9,006 bases of DNA from Deltaproteobacteria bacterium (GCA_031267005.1 JAIRZX010000415.1:1-9006), one strand, 5' to 3'; shown: positions 1 through 7,640, counted from the stretch's first letter. The notes: generated from the letters alone by a model not told the origin. Translations and numbers: made by a program.

Positions 1-1043
1 TCGCCTCGCAGGTCGCAAATCTAGTACAGAAACTTACAACTGCTTTTATTATATGGTTTGGTGCTTATCAAGTCATGGACGGGTCCCTGACCGTTGGCCA
101 GCTTGTTGCGTTTAACATGATCGCAGGCAGAATCAGCGGTCCGATTCTGAAGATTACACACCTGTGGCAGGACTTTCAACAAGCTGGAATTTCCCTCAAG
201 CGGCTGGGGGACATTCTTAATTGTCCAATGGAACCGGGCTACCAGGCCGGGAGAAGTTCCGTACCAACAATCAGGGGTAACATTAAATTTCAGAATGTTC
301 GCTTCCGTTATCTTCCAGACGCCCCTGCAGCAATGGACGGGGTGACGCTAGAAATGCATCCTGGAGAGGTCATTGGTGTTGCAGGAGCTTCAGGAAGCGG
401 TAAAAGCACCTTGGCCAAATTAATCCAAGGGCTTTACCGGCCAGAATCCGGAAGGGTCCTTCTTGACGATCACGATTTGTCCACGCTTGACACGGCCTTG
501 CTGAGGAGACAGATTGGCGTGGTCCCACAAGAGAGTGTGCTGTTCAATGGCACGGTCAGGGAGAATATCGCAATAAACGACCCCGGGGTTACCCTGGAGC
601 GGGTGATCGAGGCAGCTAAATCAGCCGGGGCTCACGATTTCATAATGGAGTTGCCGGAGGGTTACGATACCCAGGTCGGAGAGCGAGGCAGCTCCGTGTC
701 GGGAGGACAGCGCCAGCGCCTGGCCATAGCCAGAATTCTCATCGGCAACCCGCGCGTCTTAATTTTCGACGAGGCTACTTCGGCCCTTGACTACGAATCC
801 GAGAGGATCATCCAGAGCAATATGAAATCTATCTGTTCAGGAAGGACAGTCGTTATTATCGCCCATCGTCTCACCGCGCTCAAATTTTCGAACAGGATAG
901 TGATTCTCGGCAAAGGCCAGATCCTTGAGATGGGCACTCCGAAGGGATTGCTCGAGAAGAAGGGAGCGTTCTACAGGATGGCCCGTGCACAGGGCCTTTC
1001 AATTACCATCCCTCAAGAAAATTATCCAGGCGGCTCCGCTTGA
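1..1043 (+). CDS. Type I secretion ABC transporter (HlyB-type), 5' end outside window
   Basis: Inner-membrane ATPase/permease that powers one-step export of a protein (RTX-toxin/adhesin type) through a type I secretion channel. The frame is open from base 3, so the gene starts upstream; 346 C-terminal residues are visible. Numbering from base 3: residues about 10-24 are a membrane helix, followed by a stretch typical of the HlyB group (GQLVAFNMIAG, then LWQDFQQAGISLKRLGD). The nucleotide-binding domain is complete: Walker A GASGSGKST at 128-136, Q-loop Gln176, signature SGGQR at 233-237, Walker B ending Asp256-Glu257, and H-loop His288. All catalytic residues are intact, so it should be active. 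Any N-terminal peptidase or peptidase-like domain lies outside the window. The next gene is its HlyD partner, which follows directly or overlaps by 4 bases. HlyB-type is clear from sequence; the substrate is unknown. Confidence 0.95.
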   Translation, partial: ASQVANLVQKLTTAFIIWFGAYQVMDGSLTVGQLVAFNMIAGRISGPILKITHLWQDFQQAGISLKRLGDILNCPMEPGYQAGRSSVPTIRGNIKFQNVRFRYLPDAPAAMDGVTLEMHPGEVIGVAGASGSGKSTLAKLIQGLYRPESGRVLLDDHDLSTLDTALLRRQIGVVPQESVLFNGTVRENIAINDPGVTLERVIEAAKSAGAHDFIMELPEGYDTQVGERGSSVSGGQRQRLAIARILIGNPRVLIFDEATSALDYESERIIQSNMKSICSGRTVVIIAHRLTALKFSNRIVILGKGQILEMGTPKGLLEKKGAFYRMARAQGLSITIPQENYPGGSA

Positions 1044-1084
1044 AAGCGTTAATTCGCCCACCCCCTGTGCATAGGTACCGTAAA

Positions 1085-2473
1085 ATGTTCAAGATAGTCT
1101 CCAAAATCTGGCGGAATAGGGTAAAGCTGGCCGACAGGCACTTGTCCGAAGATCTGAAAAGTTTTCTCCCGCAGGCCCTCGAGATATTGGAAAGGCCTCC
1201 GCATCCAGCTTCTGGGTTGTTGTTGCGCATTGTAACCGGAATAGTCATCGCTGTTTTGCTATGGAGCGTTTTTGGCAAAGTTAACATTATCAGCGTTGCG
1301 GAAGGGAAAATTGTCCCTTCAGGCAAAGTTAAGCAAATTCAGCCCTACGCCCTCGGAATGGTATCTACCATCCTGGTCGCTGAAGGGCAACTTGTCGATG
1401 TCGGGCAACCTCTTGTCGAATTAGATCGAACCCAGGCGGAGGCCGACAAGGCAAGACTTGAGACTGAACTTGACGTGGCTACTGCAAAATCCAAGCGCTT
1501 GAAGGCGATGATCGGCTTGTTGGAATTGAAACCAGAAGACATCGTTTCTGAAGAATCTGTCTTGTCACATCCTGACATCGAAGGCGATCTTCGGAACGGA
1601 ACCCTGTTACTCGCGCAGTTCAACGCCATTCGTTTTCGACGCCAAGCCCTGAACTCGCAACTGAACGAGAGGAGAGCTGAAGTTACATCGAACGGGATTC
1701 TCATAGAACAATATTCTAAAAATATGCCTCTTGCTAAAAGTCGTTTAGACGCACTTTCTTCCCTCTTCGAAAAAAAATTAGTCGGGATATACGAATATAC
1801 GAGCGCCGAAATATACTACAACGAACAGCTCTACGGTTTTGAGACGCGTGTCAAAGAGTCAGTGCGACTATCCGCATCCGTTGCATCGGCTGAAAACCAG
1901 CTGGCTGCACAGACGGCTCAGGATCTGGCCTCGGTGCTGGAGGAATTGGACGGGCTTGTCAGCCAAATAGAGTCGATAAACCAGGAGTTGATCAAGACCA
2001 GGGATCTTTCTATCAAACAAACTATGTTTTCTCCGGTCAAGGGTGCCGTTAAGGGGTTGCAGGTCAATACGATTGGAGGAATAGTCGCCCCTGCTCAAGT
2101 TATCATGGAAATAGTTCCGCTTGGGGAAAGGCTGGAGGCCGAGGCGTTCCTAAGCAACAAGGATATAGGGTTTGTCAGGGAAGGCCAGCAGGCCGAAATC
2201 AAAATCGCGACATATCCTTTCACTAAATATGGAATTATCCAAGCTGTTGTAGCTGACGTGGCAGAAGATGCCACAGTGGACGAAGTTCTTGGCCTTGTCT
2301 ACCGCATCCGCCTGGAGCTGGATCAGGCCACGATCATGGTTGACGGTCGCGAGATGCCGCTCATACCAGGAATGGCGGTGAGCGTGGAGATATCCACCGA
2401 CAAGCGCAGAATCATCGAATTTGTTCTGGCTCCTTTATTAAGGATGAAAGATGAGAGTCTACGAGAAAGGTGA
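1085..2473 (+). CDS. HlyD-type membrane fusion protein of type I secretion
   Basis: Periplasmic adaptor that links the ABC exporter to a TolC-like outer-membrane channel. From ATG 1085 it has 462 residues, close to E. coli HlyD (478). In order: a cytoplasmic N-terminus with FLPQALEILERPP; one membrane helix at about 44-63; a biotinyl/lipoyl-like half-motif near 93-115 (VAEGQLVDVGQPLVELD); a long helical, coiled-coil-rich region to about 310; the second half-motif and beta-barrel from about 314 (SPVKGAVKGLQVNTIGG; NKDIGFVREGQQAEIK); and the C-terminus ESLRER, the same last six residues as I recall for E. coli HlyD. Start choice: ATG 1085 has AGG at 1073-1075. An upstream in-frame TTG at 1040 (477 aa) overlaps the ABC stop and has AGGCGG at 1028-1033, so it cannot be excluded. 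It is in an operon with the ABC gene. No outer-membrane factor follows. Confidence 0.95.
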   Translation: MFKIVSKIWRNRVKLADRHLSEDLKSFLPQALEILERPPHPASGLLLRIVTGIVIAVLLWSVFGKVNIISVAEGKIVPSGKVKQIQPYALGMVSTILVAEGQLVDVGQPLVELDRTQAEADKARLETELDVATAKSKRLKAMIGLLELKPEDIVSEESVLSHPDIEGDLRNGTLLLAQFNAIRFRRQALNSQLNERRAEVTSNGILIEQYSKNMPLAKSRLDALSSLFEKKLVGIYEYTSAEIYYNEQLYGFETRVKESVRLSASVASAENQLAAQTAQDLASVLEELDGLVSQIESINQELIKTRDLSIKQTMFSPVKGAVKGLQVNTIGGIVAPAQVIMEIVPLGERLEAEAFLSNKDIGFVREGQQAEIKIATYPFTKYGIIQAVVADVAEDATVDEVLGLVYRIRLELDQATIMVDGREMPLIPGMAVSVEISTDKRRIIEFVLAPLLRMKDESLRER

Positions 2474-2594
2474 GTTCATAAATTTTCCGACTGTTGATAT
2501 GATACATTATCTGGATCGCTTTGGCCACGGTCATAAGCTGTGTAGCGTCAGCGTTTATGGGCCGGGCTGTCCCAAAATCAATAAGATCGTATAT

Positions 2595-2611
2595 CATAAA
2601 ATATTTTTATG
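2595..2611. repeat. AT-rich perfect inverted repeat
   Basis: CATAAAA (2595-2601) and its exact reverse complement TTTTATG (2605-2611) are separated by three bases. It lies 122 bases past the stop of the HlyD-type gene. The stem is nearly all A/T, so it is weak as a terminator; it could be a protein-binding palindrome or chance in AT-rich DNA. Confidence 0.4.
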
Positions 2612-2629
2612 GTTATACAGGGCATGCTC

Positions 2630-2654
2630 TTACGCTACGCTACACTACGTTGCG
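2630..2654. repeat. Short 5-base tandem repeat
   Basis: Five consecutive 5-base units follow the pattern (C/T)TACG with small changes (CTACG at 2635 and 2645, CTACA at 2640, TTGCG at 2650). Non-coding; no function proposed. Confidence 0.5.
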
Positions 2655-2690
2655 TTCATGTTCCAAGCGCCGATTAGTCTGTTAATGGAC

Positions 2691-2709
2691 ATGAATGTAT
2701 ATGATTCAT
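2691..2709. repeat. Perfect inverted repeat with 7-base spacer
   Basis: ATGAAT (2691-2696) and ATTCAT (2704-2709) form an exact inverted repeat around a 7-base centre, just before the switch from AT-rich to GC-rich DNA. The geometry could suit an operator half-site pair, but no matching promoter is evident. Confidence 0.35.
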
Positions 2710-2848
2710 AAGCGTTATATCCTAATCCCGTCATCAGGCATTCCGGAACGTGACAACCGGAGGGGAGTCCTTTTTCAGCGTGGGTCCGGGAGGGTCTTGA
2801 ACTGAAGGCCTATCGCGGGGGAGTGACGCCACCGGGACAAGACACTGA

Positions 2849-3094
2849 AGCTCGATATGGCGAAGTACCGCCCGGAGTTCACCGGGGCTTTTCGAGAGCC
2901 GTCCCTGGGAGCTTAGTTTTCCTAGCCTCCAGATGTCGGACTTCTTGGAGGACGGGCTTCCGGCGGCTACGAAGTCAGGTGCCAGGTTGCAGAGAATTGA
3001 CGCGGTCATCCGGGACTTCGCTTCCGAGCCAGGGAAGGTCCTCTGCGTGGGGCTGGCCGAGGACCCGACGGAAGGAGCGGCGGTGACACTGTAA
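2849..3094 (+). pseudogene. Possible gene remnant, unrecognised
   Basis: A frame open from 2849 to the TAA at 3092-3094 contains, from ATG 2933, a 53-residue peptide with natural-looking composition (begins MSDFLEDGLPA and contains IDAVIRDFASEP). No Shine-Dalgarno sequence precedes that ATG. In another frame, ATG 2857 begins MAKYRPEFTGAF and stops at 2914-2916, which together could be two pieces of one frameshifted gene. I recognise no family. It could equally be a random GC-rich open frame. Low certainty. Confidence 0.25.
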
Positions 3095-3186
3095 TGTTTA
3101 CGGGCTTTCGCGGGCCAATCGGGCGAACGCGGCTTTACGACCCCTTCTAGAGGCCTGGACGAGGGTAGGGCCTTGCGTAGAAGGGC

Positions 3187-3279
3187 TTGGGAGCCATGGA
3201 AACCATTGAAGACATGGAAGTCACTGAAGCAGCGAATGCCGGGATATCATGGATGTCCGGAAATACCGGGATTGACTGC
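3187..3279 (+). repeat. Degenerate 9-base-period repeat upstream of membrane gene 1
   Basis: Six contiguous 9-base units run from 3187 to 3240. The core is ATGGAAACC / ATTGAAGAC / ATGGAAGTC at 3196-3222, with a weaker first unit (TTGGGAGCC). After a 12-base interruption come three more units, including ATGTCCGGA (3253-3261) and AATACCGGG (3262-3270). The last type closely matches units in the repeat at the 3' end of the following gene. The array is in frame with that gene but lies before its preferred start, so it is probably untranslated. Confidence 0.6.
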
Positions 3280-3295
3280 CTCTCTCCCGGCGCAG

Positions 3296-3302
3296 AAAGG
3301 GA
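3296..3302 (+). promoter_or_regulatory. Ribosome binding site for membrane gene 1
   Basis: AAAGGGA sits 7 bases before ATG 3310. It decides the start of this gene over the longer TTG 3187 and ATG 3196 options. The tandem paralogue has a similar AGAAAGG 8 bases before its equivalent ATG. Confidence 0.65.
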
Positions 3303-3309
3303 ACAAAGG

Positions 3310-5430
3310 ATGGGCAAGGCCTTCCCGCAGCAGAGGACACGGACCATGTTCGGGTTCAAGTTGGGCGCGGTTAAGCTTTGGGCCGTAGCGCTCCTGGCGG
3401 CCGCGGCGCTTTGCGGGGCAGAGGTGACCTTCGATGGTCGGAGGGACGTCCTGTCCAGGGACCAGGCGAACCACATAATCCTCTCCGCCAGCATGGCCGA
3501 GGCTTTCCTGGACATGAGCTTCCCGCCGAGGGTCTCCCCTATACTGGACGACGGCCTTGGGAACCCTTTCCACCAGTTCTACTCGCCGCTCGCGCACGGC
3601 TCCGTAGCCGCCGTTGCCCTCGTCCTGGGGGATCTGATCGACGGGTTCACGTCCGTCTCGGTTTTCCTCCTGGCGCTGGCCTTCGTGTATTCTTTCAAAT
3701 TGGGGCGCTACTTGACTCTCTCGGACAGGTGCGCGGCGCTGGCCGCCTTCCTGTTCGTGACGGCCCCGTACTTTTCGACGGACAGGGTGCTGAGGGGCGC
3801 CTTCGCCGAATACTTCGCTTTCGCGCTCCTTCCGATGGCCATGTACTACAACTTGCGGGCGCTCCCGCTCGCGTCTTTGAGGATTTGGACCCTGGCTGCG
3901 CTCTCCACCGCGGCTCTCCTGCACGCGCATCTCATAACGGGCGTCTTTTTCCTCTTTTTCTACGCCGTATTCCTGTTGCTGGCGGTCGCCTGCGCCCTGG
4001 CGCGCCGCGCGTCAAGGCGGAAAACGCGCGGCGAGGTCATTCCGGACCCGGCCGCTCCTTCCGGCGCCGCCGCTTCCGGACCGTTCAGGAGTCCCGGTCA
4101 GTTCGGAGCGCCTGAGCCGCCGGAACCTCCCCCGATGATATGGCCCTTCGCGAGAAAGGCCTTGGCCGCGGCCTCCGTGGCCGCAGGCGCGATTCTCTTG
4201 AGCATGTGGTACATGGGCCCGGTCGTCTTCTACGGCGATCTGGTCGTCAAGAGCGGCATGCTCGCCGGAGCCTCGTCCGCGGCCAGCGCGTTCATGACTC
4301 CGATCTTAAGCCTCTTCAGCCTGACCGACAGCTCCTGGAACTTCAAGTCCAACCTCATGGCGCTGCCCAGGTTCCAGGCCGGAATCCTTCCTCTCGCTTC
4401 GTTCGCGGCATATCTGTATTTCCATCCGGGAAGGCGCTCGTCCTGGGCGCTTCCCTTCGCGCTCGTCGCGGGGCTCATACTCTCCGTAACGGCCCGGCCT
4501 GCGGCGTTCCTCCTGCCTCCATTAAAATACATAGACATCGCGCAGTTCTCGTACAGGCTCCTGAGCTTCTTCGCCCTCTCGGCGGCCGCGGCGGGGGCGC
4601 TGGCGCTGAAAGCCTTCTTTTCCGGGGGCCCGGGGGTTTCCCCGGCATCCAGATCCGTAGCGTCCATGGCTTTAATCGCGTTCGCGCTTGCCATGGGGGC
4701 TCCGTACGTCTACCCGAGGACGCTTCCCGACCGCTTCTCAATGAGCATGGACACCGGAATGGCCTATTCCGTGTCGAGGCTCGCATACGGCCAGGACGCC
4801 TTCCTCCGCGTCCCTCCGGCGGACGGGGCGCTCCCGGGCCTTTGGACGGACCCGGGCCGATCCGCCCTGGGGGCGGGGGGCAAGGCCGGGGATTGGAGAT
4901 TTAAGGCCAATTTGGAGGAATACTACCGGGCTTCCGGCGGCCCGAAGGGGGAGGTGCTCCTTGACGTCCTCTACTATCCCGGCCTACAGGACATAGAACT
5001 CTCGATCGACGGGAAGCCGGCGGCCTTGGGCCCCGGAACCTACTGGCAGAAAAGGGAGGCCCGTGACAGGCCTGCTCCAGCGACCGTCTTCCTGAAGCGC
5101 GGGGCGGTCTCCTTCCACGGACTGAAAGTATCCGGTGCCCCGGAAAAGGGGCTTTTTGAGGCAAGGGTGCGCTTCGTCGGCTTCAGGTGGGCTAATCTGA
5201 CGAGCGCGGCGTCGGCAGCTCTCCTTCTGGGCGCGGTGGCGTTAAACGGCGTACGCGTCGCCCGGCGGAAGGCCCGACAGCCGGAGAGGGAGGACGGCAA
5301 GAACTGGATGAACGGGATGAACGGGATGAACGGAAGGAAGGAAATGACCGGAAAGTCCGGAAAGCCGGGTAAGCCGGGTAAGCCGGGAAAGGCCTCGGTA
5401 GCGGAGCAGGCGGGGGAGGCGGAAGAGTGA
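3310..5430 (+). CDS. Polytopic membrane protein, GT-C / PTPS-related-like, copy 1
   Basis: A 706-residue inner-membrane protein of unknown function. Layout: first helix about 22-37; a long extracytoplasmic loop with DQ at 51-52 and His55, then DGLGNPFHQFYSPLAH at 81-96; a run of helices from about 93, including RVLRGAFAEYFAF at 159-171 and a helix around HLITG at 207-211; a proline-rich loop at about 240-278; more helices to about 465; a soluble domain at about 470-625 (LYYPGLQDIELSIDGKP at 554-570); a last helix at about 630-647; and a low-complexity tail to the end. This matches uncharacterised GT-C-fold proteins of the PF10131 type, by memory of the family pattern. Such folds often use lipid-linked sugars, but no substrate can be read here. 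ATG 3310 is preferred because it has a good ribosome site and aligns without gaps with the next gene's ATG. The alternative TTG 3187 would add 41 repeat-derived residues. Confidence 0.85.
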   Translation: MGKAFPQQRTRTMFGFKLGAVKLWAVALLAAAALCGAEVTFDGRRDVLSRDQANHIILSASMAEAFLDMSFPPRVSPILDDGLGNPFHQFYSPLAHGSVAAVALVLGDLIDGFTSVSVFLLALAFVYSFKLGRYLTLSDRCAALAAFLFVTAPYFSTDRVLRGAFAEYFAFALLPMAMYYNLRALPLASLRIWTLAALSTAALLHAHLITGVFFLFFYAVFLLLAVACALARRASRRKTRGEVIPDPAAPSGAAASGPFRSPGQFGAPEPPEPPPMIWPFARKALAAASVAAGAILLSMWYMGPVVFYGDLVVKSGMLAGASSAASAFMTPILSLFSLTDSSWNFKSNLMALPRFQAGILPLASFAAYLYFHPGRRSSWALPFALVAGLILSVTARPAAFLLPPLKYIDIAQFSYRLLSFFALSAAAAGALALKAFFSGGPGVSPASRSVASMALIAFALAMGAPYVYPRTLPDRFSMSMDTGMAYSVSRLAYGQDAFLRVPPADGALPGLWTDPGRSALGAGGKAGDWRFKANLEEYYRASGGPKGEVLLDVLYYPGLQDIELSIDGKPAALGPGTYWQKREARDRPAPATVFLKRGAVSFHGLKVSGAPEKGLFEARVRFVGFRWANLTSAASAALLLGAVALNGVRVARRKARQPEREDGKNWMNGMNGMNGRKEMTGKSGKPGKPGKPGKASVAEQAGEAEE
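5299..5388 (+). repeat. In-frame 9-base minisatellite encoding a collagen-like tail
   Basis: Ten contiguous 9-base units lie inside the 3' end of membrane gene 1, in frame. They begin with an AAGAACTGG unit, then ATGAACGGG twice at 5308-5325 and a one-base variant, drift through intermediate units, and end with AAGCCGGGT twice and AAGCCGGGA at 5362-5388. They are read as triplets KNW, three MNG, RKE, MTG, KSG and three KPG, so glycine falls at every third residue in most units. The smooth change from MNG-type to KPG-type units suggests one array that expanded by slippage or unequal exchange and then diverged. The tandem paralogue lacks this tail. Confidence 0.85.
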
Positions 5431-5489
5431 CCTGGCGCAGGGGAAAGGATTTTTTTCCATGCCCGCGCGAGGCATTTGCTGACGCGGGA

Positions 5490-5496
5490 AGAAAGG
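5490..5496 (+). promoter_or_regulatory. Ribosome binding site for membrane gene 2
   Basis: AGAAAGG lies 8 bases before ATG 5505. A competing GTG start at 5427, overlapping the previous stop by 4 bases, has GGAGG at 5415-5419 with a 7-base spacer, so translational coupling from gene 1 is also possible. Confidence 0.5.
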
Positions 5497-5504
5497 CTCT
5501 GGCG

Positions 5505-7433
5505 ATGGACGGCAAGCCCGCGGAGGGCGGGGCGCGCACGGCGTTCCGGTTCAAGGCAGGGGCGGCCAAGCTCTGGGCCGCGGCGCTCCTGGCGGCTATC
5601 GTCCTTTCCGGAGCAGAGGTAACCTTCAACGGACGGAGGGACTTCCACGCCCCCGATCAGTTCCACCACGCGCTCCTGTCAGCCAGCATGGCCGAAGGCT
5701 TCCTGGACATGACGTTCCCGCCGCGGGTTTCCCCCATCCTCGGGGACGGCCTCGGCAACCCTTACCACCAGTTCTACTCGCCGCTCGCGCATGCCGCCGT
5801 AGCGGCGCTCGCGCTGCTGCTCGGGAACGTCATAGACGGGTACACATTCGGTTCGGTGTTCCTCATGGCCCTGGCCTTCGTGTACGCGTACAGGCTGGGG
5901 CGTTACCTCACGCTGTCGGACCGGTGCGCGGCCTTCGCCGCGTTCCTGTTCGTCACGGCCCCCTACCTTGCTGCGGACAGGGTGCTCAGGGGCGCTTTCG
6001 CGGAGTACTTCGCGTTCACGCTCCTTCCGATGGCGACGTACTACAACCTGCGGGCGCTCCCGCTCGCGTCCTACAGGATTTGGGCCTTGGCGGTGCTGTC
6101 CACTGCGGCGCTTCTCCTGACGCATCTCATAACCGGCGTGTTCTTCCTTTTCTTTTACGCGACGTTTGTCGCGCTGGCCGTCATCTGCGCCCTGGCGCGG
6201 AGGCTCTCCTTCCGCAAGGGGGAGGTGTGGCCGCCCGCGCCGCCCCCGGGCGCCGGGAAGGGGCGCTGCCCAATAGCCCCGCCTCGGGTCTGGCCCTTCG
6301 CGAGAAAGGCCCTGGCCGCTGGCTCCGTGGCGGCCGGGGCGATCCTCGTCGGCATGTGGTGCCTGGGGCCGGTCGCGTTTTACGGAGATCTGGCTATCAA
6401 GGGGGACGTGCTCGCGGGGGCCTCGAGCGCGTCCAGCGCGTTCCTGACGCCGATCCTGGGCCTCTTCAGCCTGGTCGACAGCTCTTGGAACTTCAGGGCG
6501 AACGAAATGAACCTGGCCAGGTTCCAGACGGGAATCCTCCCCCTCGCCTCCTACGCCGCCTTCCTGTATTACTTCGCCGGGAGAAGGGCCACCTGGGCGC
6601 TTCCCCTCTCCGTGACGGCCGGGCTGGTCCTGTTCGCCGTGGCGCGCCCCGCGGCGTTCCTTTACCCGCCCCTGAAATTCCTGGACATAGCCCAGTACTC
6701 CTACAGGCTGTTGAGCCTCTTCGCCCTAGCGGCGTCGGCCGCCGGGGCGCTGGCGCTGAAGGCATTTTTCCGGAGGACCCCCGGCTTCTCGCCCGCCTCC
6801 AGATCCGTCGCGGCGATGGTCCTCGTAGCCTTCGCGCTGGCTATGGCGGCGCCGTACGTCTACCCGAGGACCGTCAAGGGCCTCAAGGTCCTCACCATGG
6901 ACACGGGGGAGATCTACCGCCGCTCGCGGCTCACCTCAGGGGAGGGGGCCTACTTGCGCATGCCGCCCGCGCCGGAGTCCGGCGACTGGATCAATTCGGG
7001 GCGCGCGGCCGTGCCCTGGAGCGGGAAGGCCGGGGACTGGAGGTTTAAAACCGAGCTTGGGGAGTGGGGCAGGGCGTCCGGCGGGCCTCCGGGGGAGGTG
7101 CTCCTGGACGTCCTGTACTATCCCGGCCTCCAGTACATAGAGGTATCGGTCGACGGGAAGCCGAGGGACTTGGTTCTCGAAACTTACTGGCAGAAACGCG
7201 AAAGCTTCGAGCGGCCCGGGGACGTGGTGCCGGGCGCCTTCCACGGGCTCAAGCTTTCCGGCGCCCCTGAAGAGGGGACCCTCCGCGTCAGGGTACGCTT
7301 CACGGGCTACGGCTGGGCAAACTGGACGAGCGTTGCCGCTATACTCCTGCTCCTGGGCGGGCAGATTCGTTCTTCGGTCAGGGCGCGGAGACGCTCTCGG
7401 GAGTTGGCCCGGCAGCTGCCGGCGGGCAGTTAA
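5505..7433 (+). CDS. Polytopic membrane protein, GT-C / PTPS-related-like, copy 2
   Basis: A 642-residue tandem paralogue of the preceding gene, function unknown. The first ~233 residues align with it without gaps from the two preferred ATGs. In a 73-residue block starting FVTAPY at residue 149, I count 62 identities by eye. Shared marks are DQ at 51-52 and His55, DGLGNPYHQFYSPLAH at 81-96, RVLRGAFAEYFAF at 159-171, WPFARKAL after a shorter proline-rich loop, DSSWNF, RPAAFL, AQYSYRLLS, and the C-terminal LYYPGLQYIEVSVDGKP, TYWQKRE and GYGWANWTS before the last helix. It ends soon after that helix in an Arg-rich tail without the collagen-like repeat of copy 1. Both copies are intact, so both are probably expressed as one unit (74 bases apart from ATG 5505). 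Start alternatives: GTG 5427 (668 aa) has a strong ribosome site, but its extra 26 residues have no counterpart in copy 1's favoured form. Confidence 0.85.
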   Translation: MDGKPAEGGARTAFRFKAGAAKLWAAALLAAIVLSGAEVTFNGRRDFHAPDQFHHALLSASMAEGFLDMTFPPRVSPILGDGLGNPYHQFYSPLAHAAVAALALLLGNVIDGYTFGSVFLMALAFVYAYRLGRYLTLSDRCAAFAAFLFVTAPYLAADRVLRGAFAEYFAFTLLPMATYYNLRALPLASYRIWALAVLSTAALLLTHLITGVFFLFFYATFVALAVICALARRLSFRKGEVWPPAPPPGAGKGRCPIAPPRVWPFARKALAAGSVAAGAILVGMWCLGPVAFYGDLAIKGDVLAGASSASSAFLTPILGLFSLVDSSWNFRANEMNLARFQTGILPLASYAAFLYYFAGRRATWALPLSVTAGLVLFAVARPAAFLYPPLKFLDIAQYSYRLLSLFALAASAAGALALKAFFRRTPGFSPASRSVAAMVLVAFALAMAAPYVYPRTVKGLKVLTMDTGEIYRRSRLTSGEGAYLRMPPAPESGDWINSGRAAVPWSGKAGDWRFKTELGEWGRASGGPPGEVLLDVLYYPGLQYIEVSVDGKPRDLVLETYWQKRESFERPGDVVPGAFHGLKLSGAPEEGTLRVRVRFTGYGWANWTSVAAILLLLGGQIRSSVRARRRSRELARQLPAGS

Positions 7434-7530
7434 CGGGCATTATAGGATAGTTTGTTGATGGAGAGAGAGGGCAAGGCAACGAGCTGTCGGATGGCAGGCG
7501 GGGGTGGGTCGGCGGGTCGTCCGTTCTTCG

Positions 7531-7640
7531 GGCTGGGCAACTGGAAGAGCGCCGTCGTCCTCGCCCTGCTCCTGGGGGGAGAGGGCAACTTCGTTCCCCG
7601 GCCAGGGCTCGGAGACGCTCTCGGGAGTTGGCCCGTACGC
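7531..7640 (+). pseudogene. Decayed 3' end of a membrane-gene paralogue (copy 2-like)
   Basis: The DNA here repeats the last part of copy 2. CTGGGCAACTGGAAGAGCG mirrors CTGGGCAAACTGGACGAGCG before the last helix, followed by a run of leucines. Bases 7610-7635 are identical, 26 of 26, to 7386-7411 of copy 2. Small length differences shift the frame, so after the helix the peptide no longer matches. The upstream part of the paralogue is missing. A frame from ATG 7458 to TGA 7937 runs through this block and into the next remnant, but I read it as chance continuity between decayed pieces. No clear function. Confidence 0.6.

Larger units (their letters stand above)
2474..3186. other. Long intergenic region with a base-composition change
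   Basis: There is no convincing gene over about 700 bases. The first part (to about 2725) is AT-rich and holds two short perfect inverted repeats and a 5-base tandem repeat, listed separately. An 86-codon frame ending at 2711 overlaps the hlyD-like gene by 23 bases; it has no clear ribosome site and no recognisable motif, so I do not call it. From about 2730 the DNA becomes GC-rich, like everything downstream. A possible gene remnant lies at 2849-3094. I see no clear terminator with a T-run after the secretion operon and no promoter I would defend. Confidence 0.6.

Noticed and set aside
2451..2711. 86-codon frame after the HlyD-type gene
   Set aside because: It overlaps the real gene by 23 bases, has no clear ribosome site and reads as AT-rich non-coding sequence with palindromes and simple repeats.
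3247..3930. 227-codon open frame on the minus strand
   Set aside because: It lies antisense to the well-supported membrane gene 1, is very rich in Arg, Gly and Glu, and has no motif. It is a typical shadow frame in GC-rich coding DNA.
3187..5388. CRISPR array
   Set aside because: The repeats are contiguous 9-base units without spacers and are in frame with coding sequence; they are minisatellites.
5924..7048. 374-codon open frame on the plus strand
   Set aside because: It is in a different frame of membrane gene 2, with Arg/Gly/Pro-rich shadow composition. The overlapping frame aligns with a paralogue and this one adds nothing.
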